Shown: positions 1 through 9,397 of the stretch, piece by piece | Position numbering within the stretch: position 1 is the first letter of the stretch | Layout of the letters: each line of letters opens with the position of its first letter | Origin: Actinoplanes sp. L3-i22 | GTDB taxonomy: Bacteria > Actinomycetota > Actinomycetes > Mycobacteriales > Micromonosporaceae | Direction of reading: 5' to 3' | NCBI RefSeq assembly: GCF_019704555.1 | Contig: NZ_AP024745.1 | Location: 10,405,501-10,469,500 of the forward strand | DNA length: 64,000 bases | Translations under genes and position numbers: made by a program | Notes under the pieces: generated by a model | The model's input: only the letters and a program-made list of their open reading frames with translations | The model's database searches: none | Told to the model about the DNA's origin: nothing

Positions 1-1
1 C

Positions 2-1855
2 GACTACCTCAAGGCGGTGCCGTCACATCTCGCGGCGTTGTCGGTCGACGGACTGGAGCGGGTGCTGCCGGCCCGGTCACTGGTGCTCGGTGGCGAGGCC
101 GCGGCGCCCGGGTGGATGCGCGAACTGCTCAGGGTGGCCGGCGGCCGGCAGATCTTCAACCACTACGGACCCACCGAGACGACCATCGGCGTCCTCACCA
201 CGGCGATCACCGCCGGATCGGCACCGGACGGACAGGTACCGCTCGGCACCCCGATCGCGAACACCGGGACGTACGTGCTGGACGAGGGGCTGCGGCCGGT
301 GCCGCCCGGCGTGGTCGGCGAGTTGTACGTCACCGGCGCCGGGCTGGCCCGGGGCTACCACGCCCGGCCCGGGCTGACCGCGGAACGCTTCGTGGCCTGT
401 CCGTTCGAGCCGGGCGTACGGATGTACCGCACCGGCGACCTGGTGCGATGGACGGCGGACCGAACCCTGCGGTACGAGGGACGGGCCGACGACCAGGTAA
501 AGGTCCGCGGTTTCCGGATCGAGCCCGACGAGGTGCGCGCGGCGGTGGAAGCCGTCCCCGGCGTCGCCCAGGCGGCGGTGGTGGCCCGCGCGGACGCGCA
601 CGGTGACCTGCGATTGTTCGCCTACGTGGTGCCGGCGGTGGGCACCACCGAAGCCGGGATGCCGGAAGCGGTGCGCACGTACGTCGGAGCCCGGTTGCCG
701 GCGTTCATGGTGCCGGCCGCGGTGGTGGCGCTCGACCGGCTCCCGTTGACCGCCAACGGAAAGCTGGACCGCGCGCTGCTGCCGGCGCCGGATTTCGGCG
801 CCACGGCGGCCGGGACCGAACCCCGCAACGCCCAGGAGCAGATGGTCTGCGACCTGTTCGCCGAGTTGCTGGACCGGCCGGCGGTCAGCGTCGACGACAA
901 CTTCTTCGACCTCGGTGGACACTCCCTGCTGGCCACCCGCCTCGTCGCCCGGGTCCGTTCGACATTCGACTGCGATATACCGGTGCGGGCGCTGTTCGAG
1001 GCGCCGACCCCGGGTGGGCTGGCCCGGTGGCTGGTCACCGGCGGCATCGGCGACGCCTTCGACGTGCTGTACCCGATGCGTACGAGCGGGTCGCAGCCGC
1101 CGCTGTTCTGTCTGCACGCGGGAAGCGGCCTGGCCTGGGTCTACAGCGGGCTGCTGCGGCACCTCAATCCGGAGATCCCGCTGTACGGCGTCCAGTCGCT
1201 CGGCCTGGCGATGACCACCCAGCGGCCGGACACCTTGGCCCTGATGGCCCGGGAATACACGGCGCGGATCCGCTCGGTTCAGCCGCACGGACCGTACCGG
1301 CTGATGGGTTGGTCGCTGGGTGGCGTCGTGGCGCACGAGGTGGCGGTGCAGTTGCAGGCGGCCGGAGAGCGGGTGACGTTCCTCAGCGTGCTCGACACCG
1401 AGATGATCTGGGACGAGGAGACGGCGGGCACGCCGGTGCCGGCCGAGTTCCTCCGTTACGTGGCCGGAGATCCCGAGCTGGTGACGGCCGAGATCGCCGA
1501 ATTGGCGGCCGGTGGTCCGAACGGCGTACCGGTGCTGAACGCGCTGGAGGGCGACGAACAGAAGATGGTGGTCAGCGCACTGCGCTACCACCAGCAGATC
1601 CGGCCCCGGCACGTGCCCACGGCCTACCGCGGGGACCTGCTGTTCGTGCGCGCCACCGCTGACAAGGACGAACTCCTCACCGCCGCGAGCACCTGGGGAC
1701 CGTACGTCACCGGTGTCATCGACGAATTGCACATCGACTGCACGCACTACCAACTGCTCGACATGGCGCCGCTGGCCGCCATCGGTGCATCACCGGCCGC
1801 GAAGCCGCTGCTGACGATCGCCCAGGCCCTGAACGAACGGCTCGGCTCGTCCTGA
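2..1855 (+). CDS. NRPS, C-terminal part: adenylation (partial)-PCP-thioesterase
   Basis: The reading frame is open from the first bases, so the protein starts outside the window. Numbering from the GTG at 17, the A-domain core motifs YGPTETT (50-56), YRTGDLVRW (137-145), the [16 protein letters not shown] region (155-170) and NGKLDR (247-252) are present. A carrier domain follows, with phosphopantetheine Ser303 in LGGHSL, and then a type I thioesterase with GWSLGG (Ser433), likely Asp460 and His577. The order A-PCP-TE shows this is the terminal module, which activates one amino acid and releases the product. The substrate cannot be read because the A3-A4 pocket region is outside the window. 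The Dap operon downstream makes diaminopropionate or a derivative a plausible substrate (inference). Confidence 0.95.
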   Translation, partial: DYLKAVPSHLAALSVDGLERVLPARSLVLGGEAAAPGWMRELLRVAGGRQIFNHYGPTETTIGVLTTAITAGSAPDGQVPLGTPIANTGTYVLDEGLRPVPPGVVGELYVTGAGLARGYHARPGLTAERFVACPFEPGVRMYRTGDLVRWTADRTLRYEGRADDQVKVRGFRIEPDEVRAAVEAVPGVAQAAVVARADAHGDLRLFAYVVPAVGTTEAGMPEAVRTYVGARLPAFMVPAAVVALDRLPLTANGKLDRALLPAPDFGATAAGTEPRNAQEQMVCDLFAELLDRPAVSVDDNFFDLGGHSLLATRLVARVRSTFDCDIPVRALFEAPTPGGLARWLVTGGIGDAFDVLYPMRTSGSQPPLFCLHAGSGLAWVYSGLLRHLNPEIPLYGVQSLGLAMTTQRPDTLALMAREYTARIRSVQPHGPYRLMGWSLGGVVAHEVAVQLQAAGERVTFLSVLDTEMIWDEETAGTPVPAEFLRYVAGDPELVTAEIAELAAGGPNGVPVLNALEGDEQKMVVSALRYHQQIRPRHVPTAYRGDLLFVRATADKDELLTAASTWGPYVTGVIDELHIDCTHYQLLDMAPLAAIGASPAAKPLLTIAQALNERLGSS

Positions 1856-1908
1856 CCGACGCACCTCCGATCTCGGCACCACCTTTCCAACACATATGGG
1901 AGTCACGA

Positions 1909-3204
1909 GTGAGTCAAGTCCCGACCACATCGACCGACACTGCGGAAGGACCTGATCCGGCCGCATCCGATAGTCGATCCTGGCTGGTCCGCAAGGGGCT
2001 GCTACCCGAGCCGGGGCCTCAGCGCTCGTTGGCCATCGGCACCTTCGTCAACAACCTCGGCACCGCCGCCTTCCTGGCAACTGTGCCGCTGTACGCGATC
2101 CGGGTCATCGACCTCTCGGTCCAGCAGACCGCCTTCGGTCTCAGCGTCGCGGCCATCCTCGGCCTGGTCGCCGGCATCCCGGTCGGGCACCTCGCCGACC
2201 GACGCGGCCCGCGGGAGATCTTCCTGTTGACACTTCTGGTCCAGGCGGCCGCGATGACCTCGCTGCTGTTCGCCCATTCGTTCCTCGCCTTCGCGCTGGC
2301 AGTGACCGTCACCGACCTGGCCGGTTCGTCGGGCGGCGCGGCACGCGGCCCGATGGTCCGTCGTTTCGGCGGCGACGAGGTGCCGAAGTTCCGGTCGTAC
2401 CTGCGGTCGGTGGCGACCCTCGCCGGGACGTTCGGTGCGCTGGCGGCCGGTGTGGTGGTGCAGTTCGACACGGAAACCGCATATCACGTGGTCATCGTCG
2501 GCAACGCACTGACCTTCGTCGTCTGCGCCCTGGTGATTCTCCGGCTGCCGCACCTGGCTCCGCTGCCATCGCCGCCCGAGGTCGGCCGGTGGATCGCGCT
2601 CAAGGACAAGCCGTACGTGCTGTTCGTGATCCTCGACGGAATCATGTGGATCCAGGGCGAGGTACTGGTGTTCGCGCTGCCGTTGTGGGTCGTCCTGCGC
2701 ACCGACGCGCCGCGCTGGTTCGTCGGTGCCGCGATCTTCGTGAACACGGCACTGGTGGTCCTGCTGCAGGTGCGCGCCAGCCGCGGCGTCGGCAACGCCA
2801 CCGCGGCCAGCAAGGTGATCCGGCGGGCCGGCGTCGCCTTCCTGATCGGCATGGCGGTCATCGCGTCGGCCGCCGGGGTGCCGGGCTGGGTCGCCATCCT
2901 GCTCATGGTGGTCGGCGTCGGCGTGCACACGATCGGCGAGCTGTGGCACGCGGCAGGCTCGCTGGAACTGCGATTCCGGCTGGCGCCCGAGCACGCCCAG
3001 GGCCAGTATTCCGGAGTCTTCGGCATGGGGCTGGGCCTGTGTTACGTCATCGCGCCCAGCCTGCTCGGCCTACTGTGCGTGACGTGGGGTGCGCCCGGCT
3101 GGCTACTCATGGGTGGCATCTTCGTCGCAGTCGGCCTGATCATGCCGTTCGTGGTGCGATGGGCCGAACGGAACCGGCCGACGACGGCAGAACTCGCGGT
3201 CTGA
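1909..3204 (+). CDS. MFS transporter, probable product exporter
   Basis: A 431-residue protein with about 12 hydrophobic segments and the MFS loop 2-3 signature GHLADRRGPRE. The N-terminal ~25 residues are hydrophilic. The GTG start lies 8 bases after a GGGAG ribosome-binding site. It follows the NRPS gene by 53 bases on the same strand and is probably co-transcribed with it. The likely role is drug:proton antiport of the NRPS product or of a toxic amino-acid precursor. The family call is firm; the substrate is inferred from context only. Confidence 0.9.
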   Translation: MSQVPTTSTDTAEGPDPAASDSRSWLVRKGLLPEPGPQRSLAIGTFVNNLGTAAFLATVPLYAIRVIDLSVQQTAFGLSVAAILGLVAGIPVGHLADRRGPREIFLLTLLVQAAAMTSLLFAHSFLAFALAVTVTDLAGSSGGAARGPMVRRFGGDEVPKFRSYLRSVATLAGTFGALAAGVVVQFDTETAYHVVIVGNALTFVVCALVILRLPHLAPLPSPPEVGRWIALKDKPYVLFVILDGIMWIQGEVLVFALPLWVVLRTDAPRWFVGAAIFVNTALVVLLQVRASRGVGNATAASKVIRRAGVAFLIGMAVIASAAGVPGWVAILLMVVGVGVHTIGELWHAAGSLELRFRLAPEHAQGQYSGVFGMGLGLCYVIAPSLLGLLCVTWGAPGWLLMGGIFVAVGLIMPFVVRWAERNRPTTAELAV

Positions 3205-3210
3205 GTAAGC

Positions 3211-3250
3211 CGGCGGGCCTCGACGGACCACCGTCCATCGAGGCCCGCCG
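3211..3250 (+). terminator. Hairpin terminator after the MFS gene
   Basis: GGCGGGCCTCGA pairs with TCGAGGCCCGCC around a ~14-base loop, starting 7 bases after the MFS stop codon. There is no U tract, as is usual for actinobacterial GC-rich terminators. It would close the NRPS-MFS transcript. Confidence 0.7.
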
Positions 3251-4046
3251 CCATTCGCGGTATTGAGCACCACGACGTCAAGGATCAGATCGCCGTCAAG
3301 CATGGCGCATCGCCTTCCCATTGGCGCCGAATGGTGCGCCACCAAGACGATAACCGGCTATCCGGAGCATCGGGTCGTGGCCGATAGCTAAAGGGCTTGC
3401 AACGAAGAACGCTTTGCCATCGAATCGAATGAGGGCCAGGCCGGAGAGGCAAGCCTGCCAGTAAGGTCTCCAACCGATTTCCGGAACGCACCTCGCCCGA
3501 CGATCAGCACGTCCCGTAAGCGCACCTCGAGCTCCCGTTCGCCACGGCGACCGCAGCCGGGCAGGGGGTCGCTTCGCCCTGCCCGGCTGCGTCGGACCGA
3601 GCCGCCGCCTGCTGTCCGACAGATCACAGCGCCTCGTAAATCCGCACGGGCGGACTTCAATAACTTCGGTAAGAATTTCTGAACGGACTGCGGAAAGTTA
3701 ATAAAGAACCGCATCCGAGGGCACCGCACGAACGCTATCCGAACACCCTTATCACACAACGGCGAAAATTGTGGGGCGTCAGCAGCCGACCCATCGACAG
3801 GTATTGCACGCCGCGATCCATTGTGGTTCAGTAACTCGACGAATGCCGGGCGACCCGGCGTCGTTCAGAAACGGGGAGATCATGTCTGCACTCGATGGCA
3901 CCTGTGGAGTGCGCTGCGATTAGCGTGCAATCCTGCGCTTGATTGTCCAGCGCGCACATCACCTGTCAAGCGGCCTATCAGGGCCGTGCCTCCATGTGTC
4001 CGCGGGCTGCCGCGAGCGGCCTGCTCAACATTGCATCGAGGGTGGA
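3251..4046. other. 796-bp noncoding gap before the Dap operon
   Basis: No frame here looks like a conserved protein. The stretch from about 3640 to 3790 is clearly richer in A+T than the flanking genes, with runs such as GTTAATAAAG. That fits a promoter or leader region for the operon starting at 4047, or a remnant of an insertion. A 123-residue minus-strand ORF at 3388-3759 has no recognisable motif and was not accepted as a gene. Confidence 0.5.
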
Positions 4047-5195
4047 ATGGAAAAATTGGCAACGCATTCACCAATAACTTTGCCAGAGACCGGCGGCGCG
4101 ATTCTGGGCTGCCCTTTGCACCGCGACGACGTCGCACCCCTGCACCTGTTGAAGGCCGAAGACCTGCCCGCCTCGGCCGCCATGATCAGACAGCTGATCA
4201 GCCAGGAGACCGTCGCCGCTCTACGTCTCGTCGTCCGGGTCGGCCCGCATGACAGCGACGCGCACGCCCTAGCCGTCGTGGACGCGGCGCTGCGCCGGCT
4301 GCCCGTGCCGGTCGCTCCGGCCACGTATACCGACGCCGAGCGGCGCAGCGTCCCGGAGGACCTCTACGAGGAGCACGACCAGTTCTTCGGCGCGGTGCGG
4401 GTCATCGGCAACCCGGTCGAGGTGTTCACCCGCACCACGCTGGAGGCGGTACGCAGTCAGTTGCACGATGCGCTGTCGGCGGGCGTGGGCCTGCAGACCG
4501 AGGAGTGGGCCCAGCTGCGCTCGTCCTTCTGGACGACATTCCACCTGTTGTGGCGCATCGGAGCGGTGGATTCGCCATGGGTGGACCTGGGCCACGAGGA
4601 GCAGCCGCCCCCGGAACTCGACATCCGCCCGGTCAGCCTCGACCCGCTGATCCGCTGGCGCCTGGGCCACCAGGTGTTCTTCGCGCTCATCCAGGCCCTG
4701 GTGGTGACCGTCGGGTGCCTGGACGAATGTTTGGGAGAGGACCGCGGGGCCGATGGCGCCGAGGAGGCGAGCCGACTGATCGAGGACGCCACCGTCCTCA
4801 TGATCGGATCCGGTGCGGCGCTGCGGTACGCGGGCGACTTCACCCGGTCCCTGTATGCCGATGTCGTACGGCCCGCGATGATGCCGCCGCACATCAATCC
4901 CAAGTTCAGCGGACTGCAGCTTCGTGATCACCGGATGCTGCTCAACCAGCTCCGGCGGGTCAAGCCGCGGCTGAATGCGGCCGCCCCGCGGGTGCACGAG
5001 TCGTACGGTCGACTCGTCGAGGCGATGTCCACCGCGTACGACGCGCACGTCGCGGTGTGCGCGCGGTTCAACGGTGACCAGGAGTCCAGCCTCCGCACGC
5101 CTGGCTCGAAGGTGCCTGCGGTCGGCGTCCTCCGGCGGTTCCAGAAACAACGGGCCGGCGCTGTTTCCCTCGATCCACGGGTAGAAGAGCCGTGA
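4047..5195 (+). CDS. Unknown protein, first gene of the Dap operon
   Basis: I do not recognise this 382-residue protein. The ATG at 4047 is preferred over the upstream in-frame start at 3939 because GAGGGTGGA lies directly in front of it. The sequence looks soluble and mostly helical, without signal peptide or membrane segment. Notable residues are GCPLH near the N-terminus, a hydrophobic helix HQVFFALIQALVVTVG and a later block LRYAGDFTRSLYADVV. The helical build and scattered His/Cys would be compatible with a cofactor-binding (for example haem or metal) oxygenase, but no motif proves this. The stop overlaps the start of the SbnA-like gene (GTGA), so translation is coupled and a role in the same pathway is likely. 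Confidence 0.8.
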   Translation: MEKLATHSPITLPETGGAILGCPLHRDDVAPLHLLKAEDLPASAAMIRQLISQETVAALRLVVRVGPHDSDAHALAVVDAALRRLPVPVAPATYTDAERRSVPEDLYEEHDQFFGAVRVIGNPVEVFTRTTLEAVRSQLHDALSAGVGLQTEEWAQLRSSFWTTFHLLWRIGAVDSPWVDLGHEEQPPPELDIRPVSLDPLIRWRLGHQVFFALIQALVVTVGCLDECLGEDRGADGAEEASRLIEDATVLMIGSGAALRYAGDFTRSLYADVVRPAMMPPHINPKFSGLQLRDHRMLLNQLRRVKPRLNAAAPRVHESYGRLVEAMSTAYDAHVAVCARFNGDQESSLRTPGSKVPAVGVLRRFQKQRAGAVSLDPRVEEP

Positions 5196-6181
5196 TCGCC
5201 GACCACGCGTATCAGTTGGGCGACAGTCGCGCCTTTCTCCGGCTGCCGGGATTCCAGGAGCGCTTCGACACGATCCTCAAGGTCGAGGGGCTCAACACCG
5301 CCGGCTCTGTCAAGATCAAGACGGCCCGGGAGATGGTGCTGTCCGCCCTGGCCCGGGGCGAACTCCGAGCGGGCATGCACCTCATCGAGTCGACGTCGGG
5401 CAACCTCGGCGTCGCCTTGGCGTCGATCTGCGCCGCCGAGCACATCCGCCTCACCATCGTCACCGACCCCAACGTCAACGCCGCCAGTGCGCGGTGCATC
5501 GAGGCACTCGGCGCCGAGGTCGTCACGGTGACCGAGCGCGACCGCAACGGTGGGTTCCTGCAGACCCGGATCGACTACATCACCGGGCGGCTGGCCGACG
5601 ACTCACGCATGGTGTGGCTCAACCAGTACGTCAATCCCGCGAACCCGCGGGCCCACCAGAGCACCACCGCCCGCGAGATCGAAAGCGAGTTCGGAGCACC
5701 CGACTGGGTCTTCGTAGGGGTCGGCTCGACGGGGACGTTGATGGGCTGCCTCGCTCATTTCCGGGCGATCGAGGCGCCGACCCGGATGGTCGGGGTGGAC
5801 ACCGTCGGGTCGGTCACGTTCGGCGGACTGCCGGGACCACGCTGGATCCCCGGCCTCGGCTCCAGCCGGCGACCGGAGATCTTCAGCGACGACGGCGACT
5901 TCGCCAAGTGCACTGTTCCCGAGGCCGACACCGTACGGATCTGCCGTCGCATCGCCCGCGAACACGGGCTGTTGATCGGCGGCTCGACCGGAACCGTGCT
6001 GGCCGCGGTCGCCGCGATGCAGGACCGGATCATGACCGGCAGTCAGGTCGTGGTCATCTCCCCCGACCTGGGCGAGCGGTACCTGGACACGATCTACAAC
6101 GACCGATGGGTCATCGATCGCTACGGACCGGATCTGATGCACGCCATCGAGGACGACGTACGGGTCTCCGTCGATCGGTGA
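5192..6181 (+). CDS. sbnA: SbnA-like N-(2-amino-2-carboxyethyl)-L-glutamate synthase
   Basis: A 329-residue PLP enzyme of the cysteine-synthase fold. PLP-binding Lys41 lies in AGSVKIKTA, the phosphate/substrate loop STSGNLG follows at about 68-74, and the glycine-rich loop GVGSTGTLMG comes later. In the SbnA family O-phospho-L-serine and L-glutamate are joined to N-(2-amino-2-carboxyethyl)-glutamate, the first step to L-2,3-diaminopropionate. Pairing with an SbnB-like gene 42 bp downstream supports this over an ordinary cysteine synthase. The GTG start overlaps the previous stop. Family assignment is strong; the exact reaction is inferred from the gene pair. Confidence 0.87.
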   Translation: MIADHAYQLGDSRAFLRLPGFQERFDTILKVEGLNTAGSVKIKTAREMVLSALARGELRAGMHLIESTSGNLGVALASICAAEHIRLTIVTDPNVNAASARCIEALGAEVVTVTERDRNGGFLQTRIDYITGRLADDSRMVWLNQYVNPANPRAHQSTTAREIESEFGAPDWVFVGVGSTGTLMGCLAHFRAIEAPTRMVGVDTVGSVTFGGLPGPRWIPGLGSSRRPEIFSDDGDFAKCTVPEADTVRICRRIAREHGLLIGGSTGTVLAAVAAMQDRIMTGSQVVVISPDLGERYLDTIYNDRWVIDRYGPDLMHAIEDDVRVSVDR

Positions 6182-6223
6182 CCGAGCGGACGAACACCGC
6201 CCAGACAGACCAGGACGCCAATT

Positions 6224-7222
6224 ATGCCTAATCTCTCCATCGTCGGCCACGCCGCCGTCACCGACGCGCTCGATGGCGCCGAGAACGCCGTCATCGACTG
6301 TGTCCGGGACACCTACCTGCTGCACGAGTCCGGTCGCACGGTCAACCCGGACAGCTACTTCCTCCGCTTCCCCGACAAGCCGGACTCGCGGATCATCGCG
6401 TTGCCCGCTTTCGTGGACGACCACCGCCCGACCGCGGGTCTCAAATGGATTTCCAGCTTTCCGGCCAACGTCGGCCGTGGCCGGCAGCGCGCCTCGGCGG
6501 TACTGGTGCTCAACGACTACGAGACGGGCTATCCGATCGCCGTGCTGGAGAGCGCCGCGATCAGCGCCGCTCGCACGGCCGCATCGGCCGCGCTGGCCGC
6601 CGGGGTCCTGACTGCGGACCGGCCCGCCACGGTCGGAGTGATCGGCGCCGGCTACATCGCCCGCACCATCTGCCGATACCTGGACGCCACCGGGACGCCG
6701 CTGGACCGGGTTGTCTGCCACGACACCGACGACGCCTCGGCGGCCGCCCTGGCCCGGCACCTCGACGACGGTCGGCCACGGTCGGCCAGGGTCGGCCAGC
6801 TGGGCGAGGCGCTGGACGCCGACCTGGTGGTGTTCGCCACGACGGCGCTGGCCCCGTACGTACCGGCCACGCACCGGTTCCGGGCGGGCCAGCTGGTGCT
6901 GCACGTATCGCTGCGCGATCTCGCGCCGGAAACCCTGTTGGCCGCCGACAACGTCCTCGATGACATCGACCACTGCCTCAAGGCGCAGACGTCGCCACAC
7001 CTGGCGGAGACGCTGACCGGCGGCCGGGAGTTCGTCACCGGCACTCTCGCCCAGGTGATCCTGGGCAAGTCCGAGCTCGACCCGGATCGGGCCACCATCT
7101 TCTCGCCCTTCGGTCTCGGCGTCCTGGACATCGCGGTCGGCCGGATGGTCCTCGATCGCGCCGTCGCGGCCGGTCGGGCGACCGCGATCGACGGATTCTT
7201 CGGTGACCAGATCCGATGGTGA
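6224..7222 (+). CDS. sbnB: SbnB-like dehydrogenase releasing L-2,3-diaminopropionate
   Basis: A 332-residue member of the ornithine cyclodeaminase/mu-crystallin family with a Rossmann motif GVIGAGYIA in the middle. In the siderophore staphyloferrin B pathway SbnB oxidises N-(2-amino-2-carboxyethyl)-L-glutamate with NAD+ to give L-Dap and 2-oxoglutarate. The N-terminal region (HESGRTVNPDSYFLRFPD) resembles SbnB rather than a plain cyclodeaminase. It ends in an overlap with the next start (ATGGTGA), so the downstream PLP enzyme is translationally coupled. Confidence 0.87.
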   Translation: MPNLSIVGHAAVTDALDGAENAVIDCVRDTYLLHESGRTVNPDSYFLRFPDKPDSRIIALPAFVDDHRPTAGLKWISSFPANVGRGRQRASAVLVLNDYETGYPIAVLESAAISAARTAASAALAAGVLTADRPATVGVIGAGYIARTICRYLDATGTPLDRVVCHDTDDASAAALARHLDDGRPRSARVGQLGEALDADLVVFATTALAPYVPATHRFRAGQLVLHVSLRDLAPETLLAADNVLDDIDHCLKAQTSPHLAETLTGGREFVTGTLAQVILGKSELDPDRATIFSPFGLGVLDIAVGRMVLDRAVAAGRATAIDGFFGDQIRW

Positions 7223-8421
7223 GCGACATGGATGAGGCGATCGCTGCCCGGACCGCGACCGGAGACCCGACCTTCACCTTCCGGTACCGGCCGGAACTAC
7301 TGCCGGAACCGGGTGGGCGGCTGGACATGTGGCGCTATCGCCGCCTGTTGCCCGGCGGCGGTGACGACGTGCGCTATCCGCTCGCCGTGGGTGGAACGCC
7401 GTTGCGCCCGGCGCCGCACCTGCGGGCGGCGGTCGGCGCGGCACGGCTGTGGCTCAAGGACGAGACGACCGGCCCGACCGCGTCCAACAAGGACCGGGCC
7501 ACCGCGCTGGTGATCGAAGCCGGACTGCGTCAGGGGGCGACGGTGGTTACCACCTCGTCCACCGGCAACGCCGCCATCGCCACCGCGGTCGGCGCGGCCG
7601 CCGCCGGGATCGCAGCCGTGATCTTCGTGGCCGAGGACTGCCGGCCCGGAAAGGTCGAGCACATGGTGGCGGCCGGCGCACACGTCTTCAAAGTGCGTGG
7701 CGGCTATCGCGCGGCGTTCGACCTCTCCCGGGCCGCCGCCGCGCGATTCGGCTGGATCGACCGCAACACCGGCGTCAACCCGGTGACGATCGAGGCGAAG
7801 AAGACCGTCGCCTTCGAGGTGTGGGAGCAGTTGGGGCGGCACGCGCCGGATGTCGCGGTGGTACCGGTCGGGGACGGGCCGACCCTGGTCGGGCTGGCGA
7901 AGGGCTTCCGTGAGTTGCTGGCCTGTGGCGCCATCGGCGCTCTACCCAGGATCATCGGCGTGCAGGCTCGGGCGTGCGCCCCGCTCGCCGACCGCTGGTC
8001 CGGCGACGCCGGCGCGGACCCGGATCCGGCCGCCACGGCGGCCGACGGCATCGCGGTGCCGGTGCCGTCGATCGGCGACTGGACGCTCGCTGAGGTGCGG
8101 ACGGCCAACGGCGCATTCGTGACGGTGACCGAGCCGGAGATCGACGACGCCGTCCGCTGCCTGCTCGACCTCGCGCAGGTGCGCAGCGAACCCGCCGGAG
8201 CGGCCGCCTTGGCCGGCTTCCGCAGCGGACTCGCCACCGGCCTCATCTCGCCCGAAGAGACGGCCGTCGTGCTGGTCACCGGGGCCGACCTGCCGGTCGC
8301 ACCGGCCCCGGGCACGCGGCCCGGATCGGCGCACACCATCTCCGCCGATCTCGACGCGGTGGCCGCGGTCATGTCCGGCCGGCCGGGTTTGTCGGGGAAG
8401 GGGGCCGGTGGCGGTGCTTGA
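7216..8421 (+). CDS. Threonine-synthase-like PLP enzyme
   Basis: A 401-residue fold-type II PLP protein. The active-site region LWLKDETTGPTASNKDRA puts the PLP lysine at residue 92, and TSSTGNAAIA is the phosphate-binding loop. Threonine synthases of primary metabolism have a similar LKDE..NPTGSFKDR block. The altered TASNKDR and the location inside a Dap operon suggest a specialised beta- or gamma-replacement/elimination on an activated amino acid rather than threonine synthesis. The C-terminal ~30 residues are Gly/Ala-rich and low complexity. It could act on phosphoserine, phosphohomoserine or a Dap derivative; the sequence does not decide. Confidence 0.85.
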   Translation: MVSDMDEAIAARTATGDPTFTFRYRPELLPEPGGRLDMWRYRRLLPGGGDDVRYPLAVGGTPLRPAPHLRAAVGAARLWLKDETTGPTASNKDRATALVIEAGLRQGATVVTTSSTGNAAIATAVGAAAAGIAAVIFVAEDCRPGKVEHMVAAGAHVFKVRGGYRAAFDLSRAAAARFGWIDRNTGVNPVTIEAKKTVAFEVWEQLGRHAPDVAVVPVGDGPTLVGLAKGFRELLACGAIGALPRIIGVQARACAPLADRWSGDAGADPDPAATAADGIAVPVPSIGDWTLAEVRTANGAFVTVTEPEIDDAVRCLLDLAQVRSEPAGAAALAGFRSGLATGLISPEETAVVLVTGADLPVAPAPGTRPGSAHTISADLDAVAAVMSGRPGLSGKGAGGGA

Positions 8422-9397
8422 TGTCGAATCGCACGGCGGGGCGCGGGGCAGCCGGGCCGCCGACCGGCCGTATCCGAAGGGCTACACGGCACCGGCACAC
8501 CTGCGGACCGCGATCGCCGAGGCGCATCGGACCCGACTGCCGCTCACCCTGACGCTGGCTGTGCTCGACCTCGGCACGGCGGCCGGCGGCGTGCTCGCCG
8601 CCGCGTGGCTGATCAGGGTCGACGTGCTGCTGGCACCGGCCGTGATCCTCCTGCTGATCCTGGTCGGCCGCCAGATGCGGGCGCTGGAGAACATGGTGCA
8701 CGAAGGCTCGCACTTCAACTGGTCGCGCCGGCGCCGAACCGTCAACGACGTCCTGGCCACGATTCTGGCCGGAGCACCGACCGGAGCCACCATCGCCGCC
8801 TACCGCACCAGCCATCTGCTGCACCACGGGCGCTTCGGCACCGCCGACGACCCGGACCGCCAGCGTTACGAGGAACTGGACATCGAACGGTTGAGCCGAC
8901 GCGGCCTGGTACGCGATGTGCTGGTTCGGCTGCCCCGTTACCAGGTCGGCTGGTTCGCCACGATGAAGGCGCAGCCGGTCCGGATCGCGTTGCCGGTGGC
9001 GGCGACCACGGTGCTCGTGGCGGCCGCGGGCTACCTGGTGCTCGGCACCTTCGGTGGCGCCCTGACCGCCCTGTTCTGGCTTACCGGCTACTTCGGAACG
9101 CTGCCTGTGCTGCGACTGCTCGGCGAGGCCAGCGAGCACGTCTATTCCGGCAGCGACACCGTCTTCGACGCCACGATCACCAACCTCGGCCGATGGCAGC
9201 GTCTGCTCCTGCATCCGCACAACGACGGTTACCATACGATCCACCACATGTGGCCTGGCGTGCCGCACCATTCCATCCGCAAGCTGCACAACCTGCTGCT
9301 CGCCCGCGATCCGGACGGATACGGCCGGCGGCTGCGGTACCGGACCCGGTTGTTGGAGACGCCACGCCGCGGCGTACCTCAGAAAGGAACCGACTGA
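8408..9397 (+). CDS. Membrane fatty-acid-desaturase-like di-iron enzyme
   Basis: A 329-residue membrane protein with the three histidine clusters of the desaturase/hydroxylase superfamily: HEGSH (98-102), HLLHH (136-140) and HTIHH (276-280). Another His occurs in GEASEH (~244). Hydrophobic segments lie at about 47-88 and 192-235. The GTG start overlaps the previous gene; a GTG six bases downstream is also possible after the GGGGAAGGGGG stretch. In secondary-metabolite clusters such proteins desaturate or hydroxylate acyl chains or amino-acid side chains bound to a carrier. Its place between a PLP enzyme and a B3/B4 protein suggests a tailoring step, but the substrate is unknown. Confidence 0.88.
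   Translation: MAVLDVESHGGARGSRAADRPYPKGYTAPAHLRTAIAEAHRTRLPLTLTLAVLDLGTAAGGVLAAAWLIRVDVLLAPAVILLLILVGRQMRALENMVHEGSHFNWSRRRRTVNDVLATILAGAPTGATIAAYRTSHLLHHGRFGTADDPDRQRYEELDIERLSRRGLVRDVLVRLPRYQVGWFATMKAQPVRIALPVAATTVLVAAAGYLVLGTFGGALTALFWLTGYFGTLPVLRLLGEASEHVYSGSDTVFDATITNLGRWQRLLLHPHNDGYHTIHHMWPGVPHHSIRKLHNLLLARDPDGYGRRLRYRTRLLETPRRGVPQKGTD

Noticed and set aside
77..1753. Long minus-strand ORF opposite the NRPS
   Set aside because: Arg/His/Gln-rich shadow of the high-GC NRPS frame; no motif, while the plus frame has all NRPS motifs.
3388..3759. 123-residue minus-strand ORF
   Set aside because: No motif, no ribosome-binding site, and its base composition does not follow coding patterns of the neighbours.
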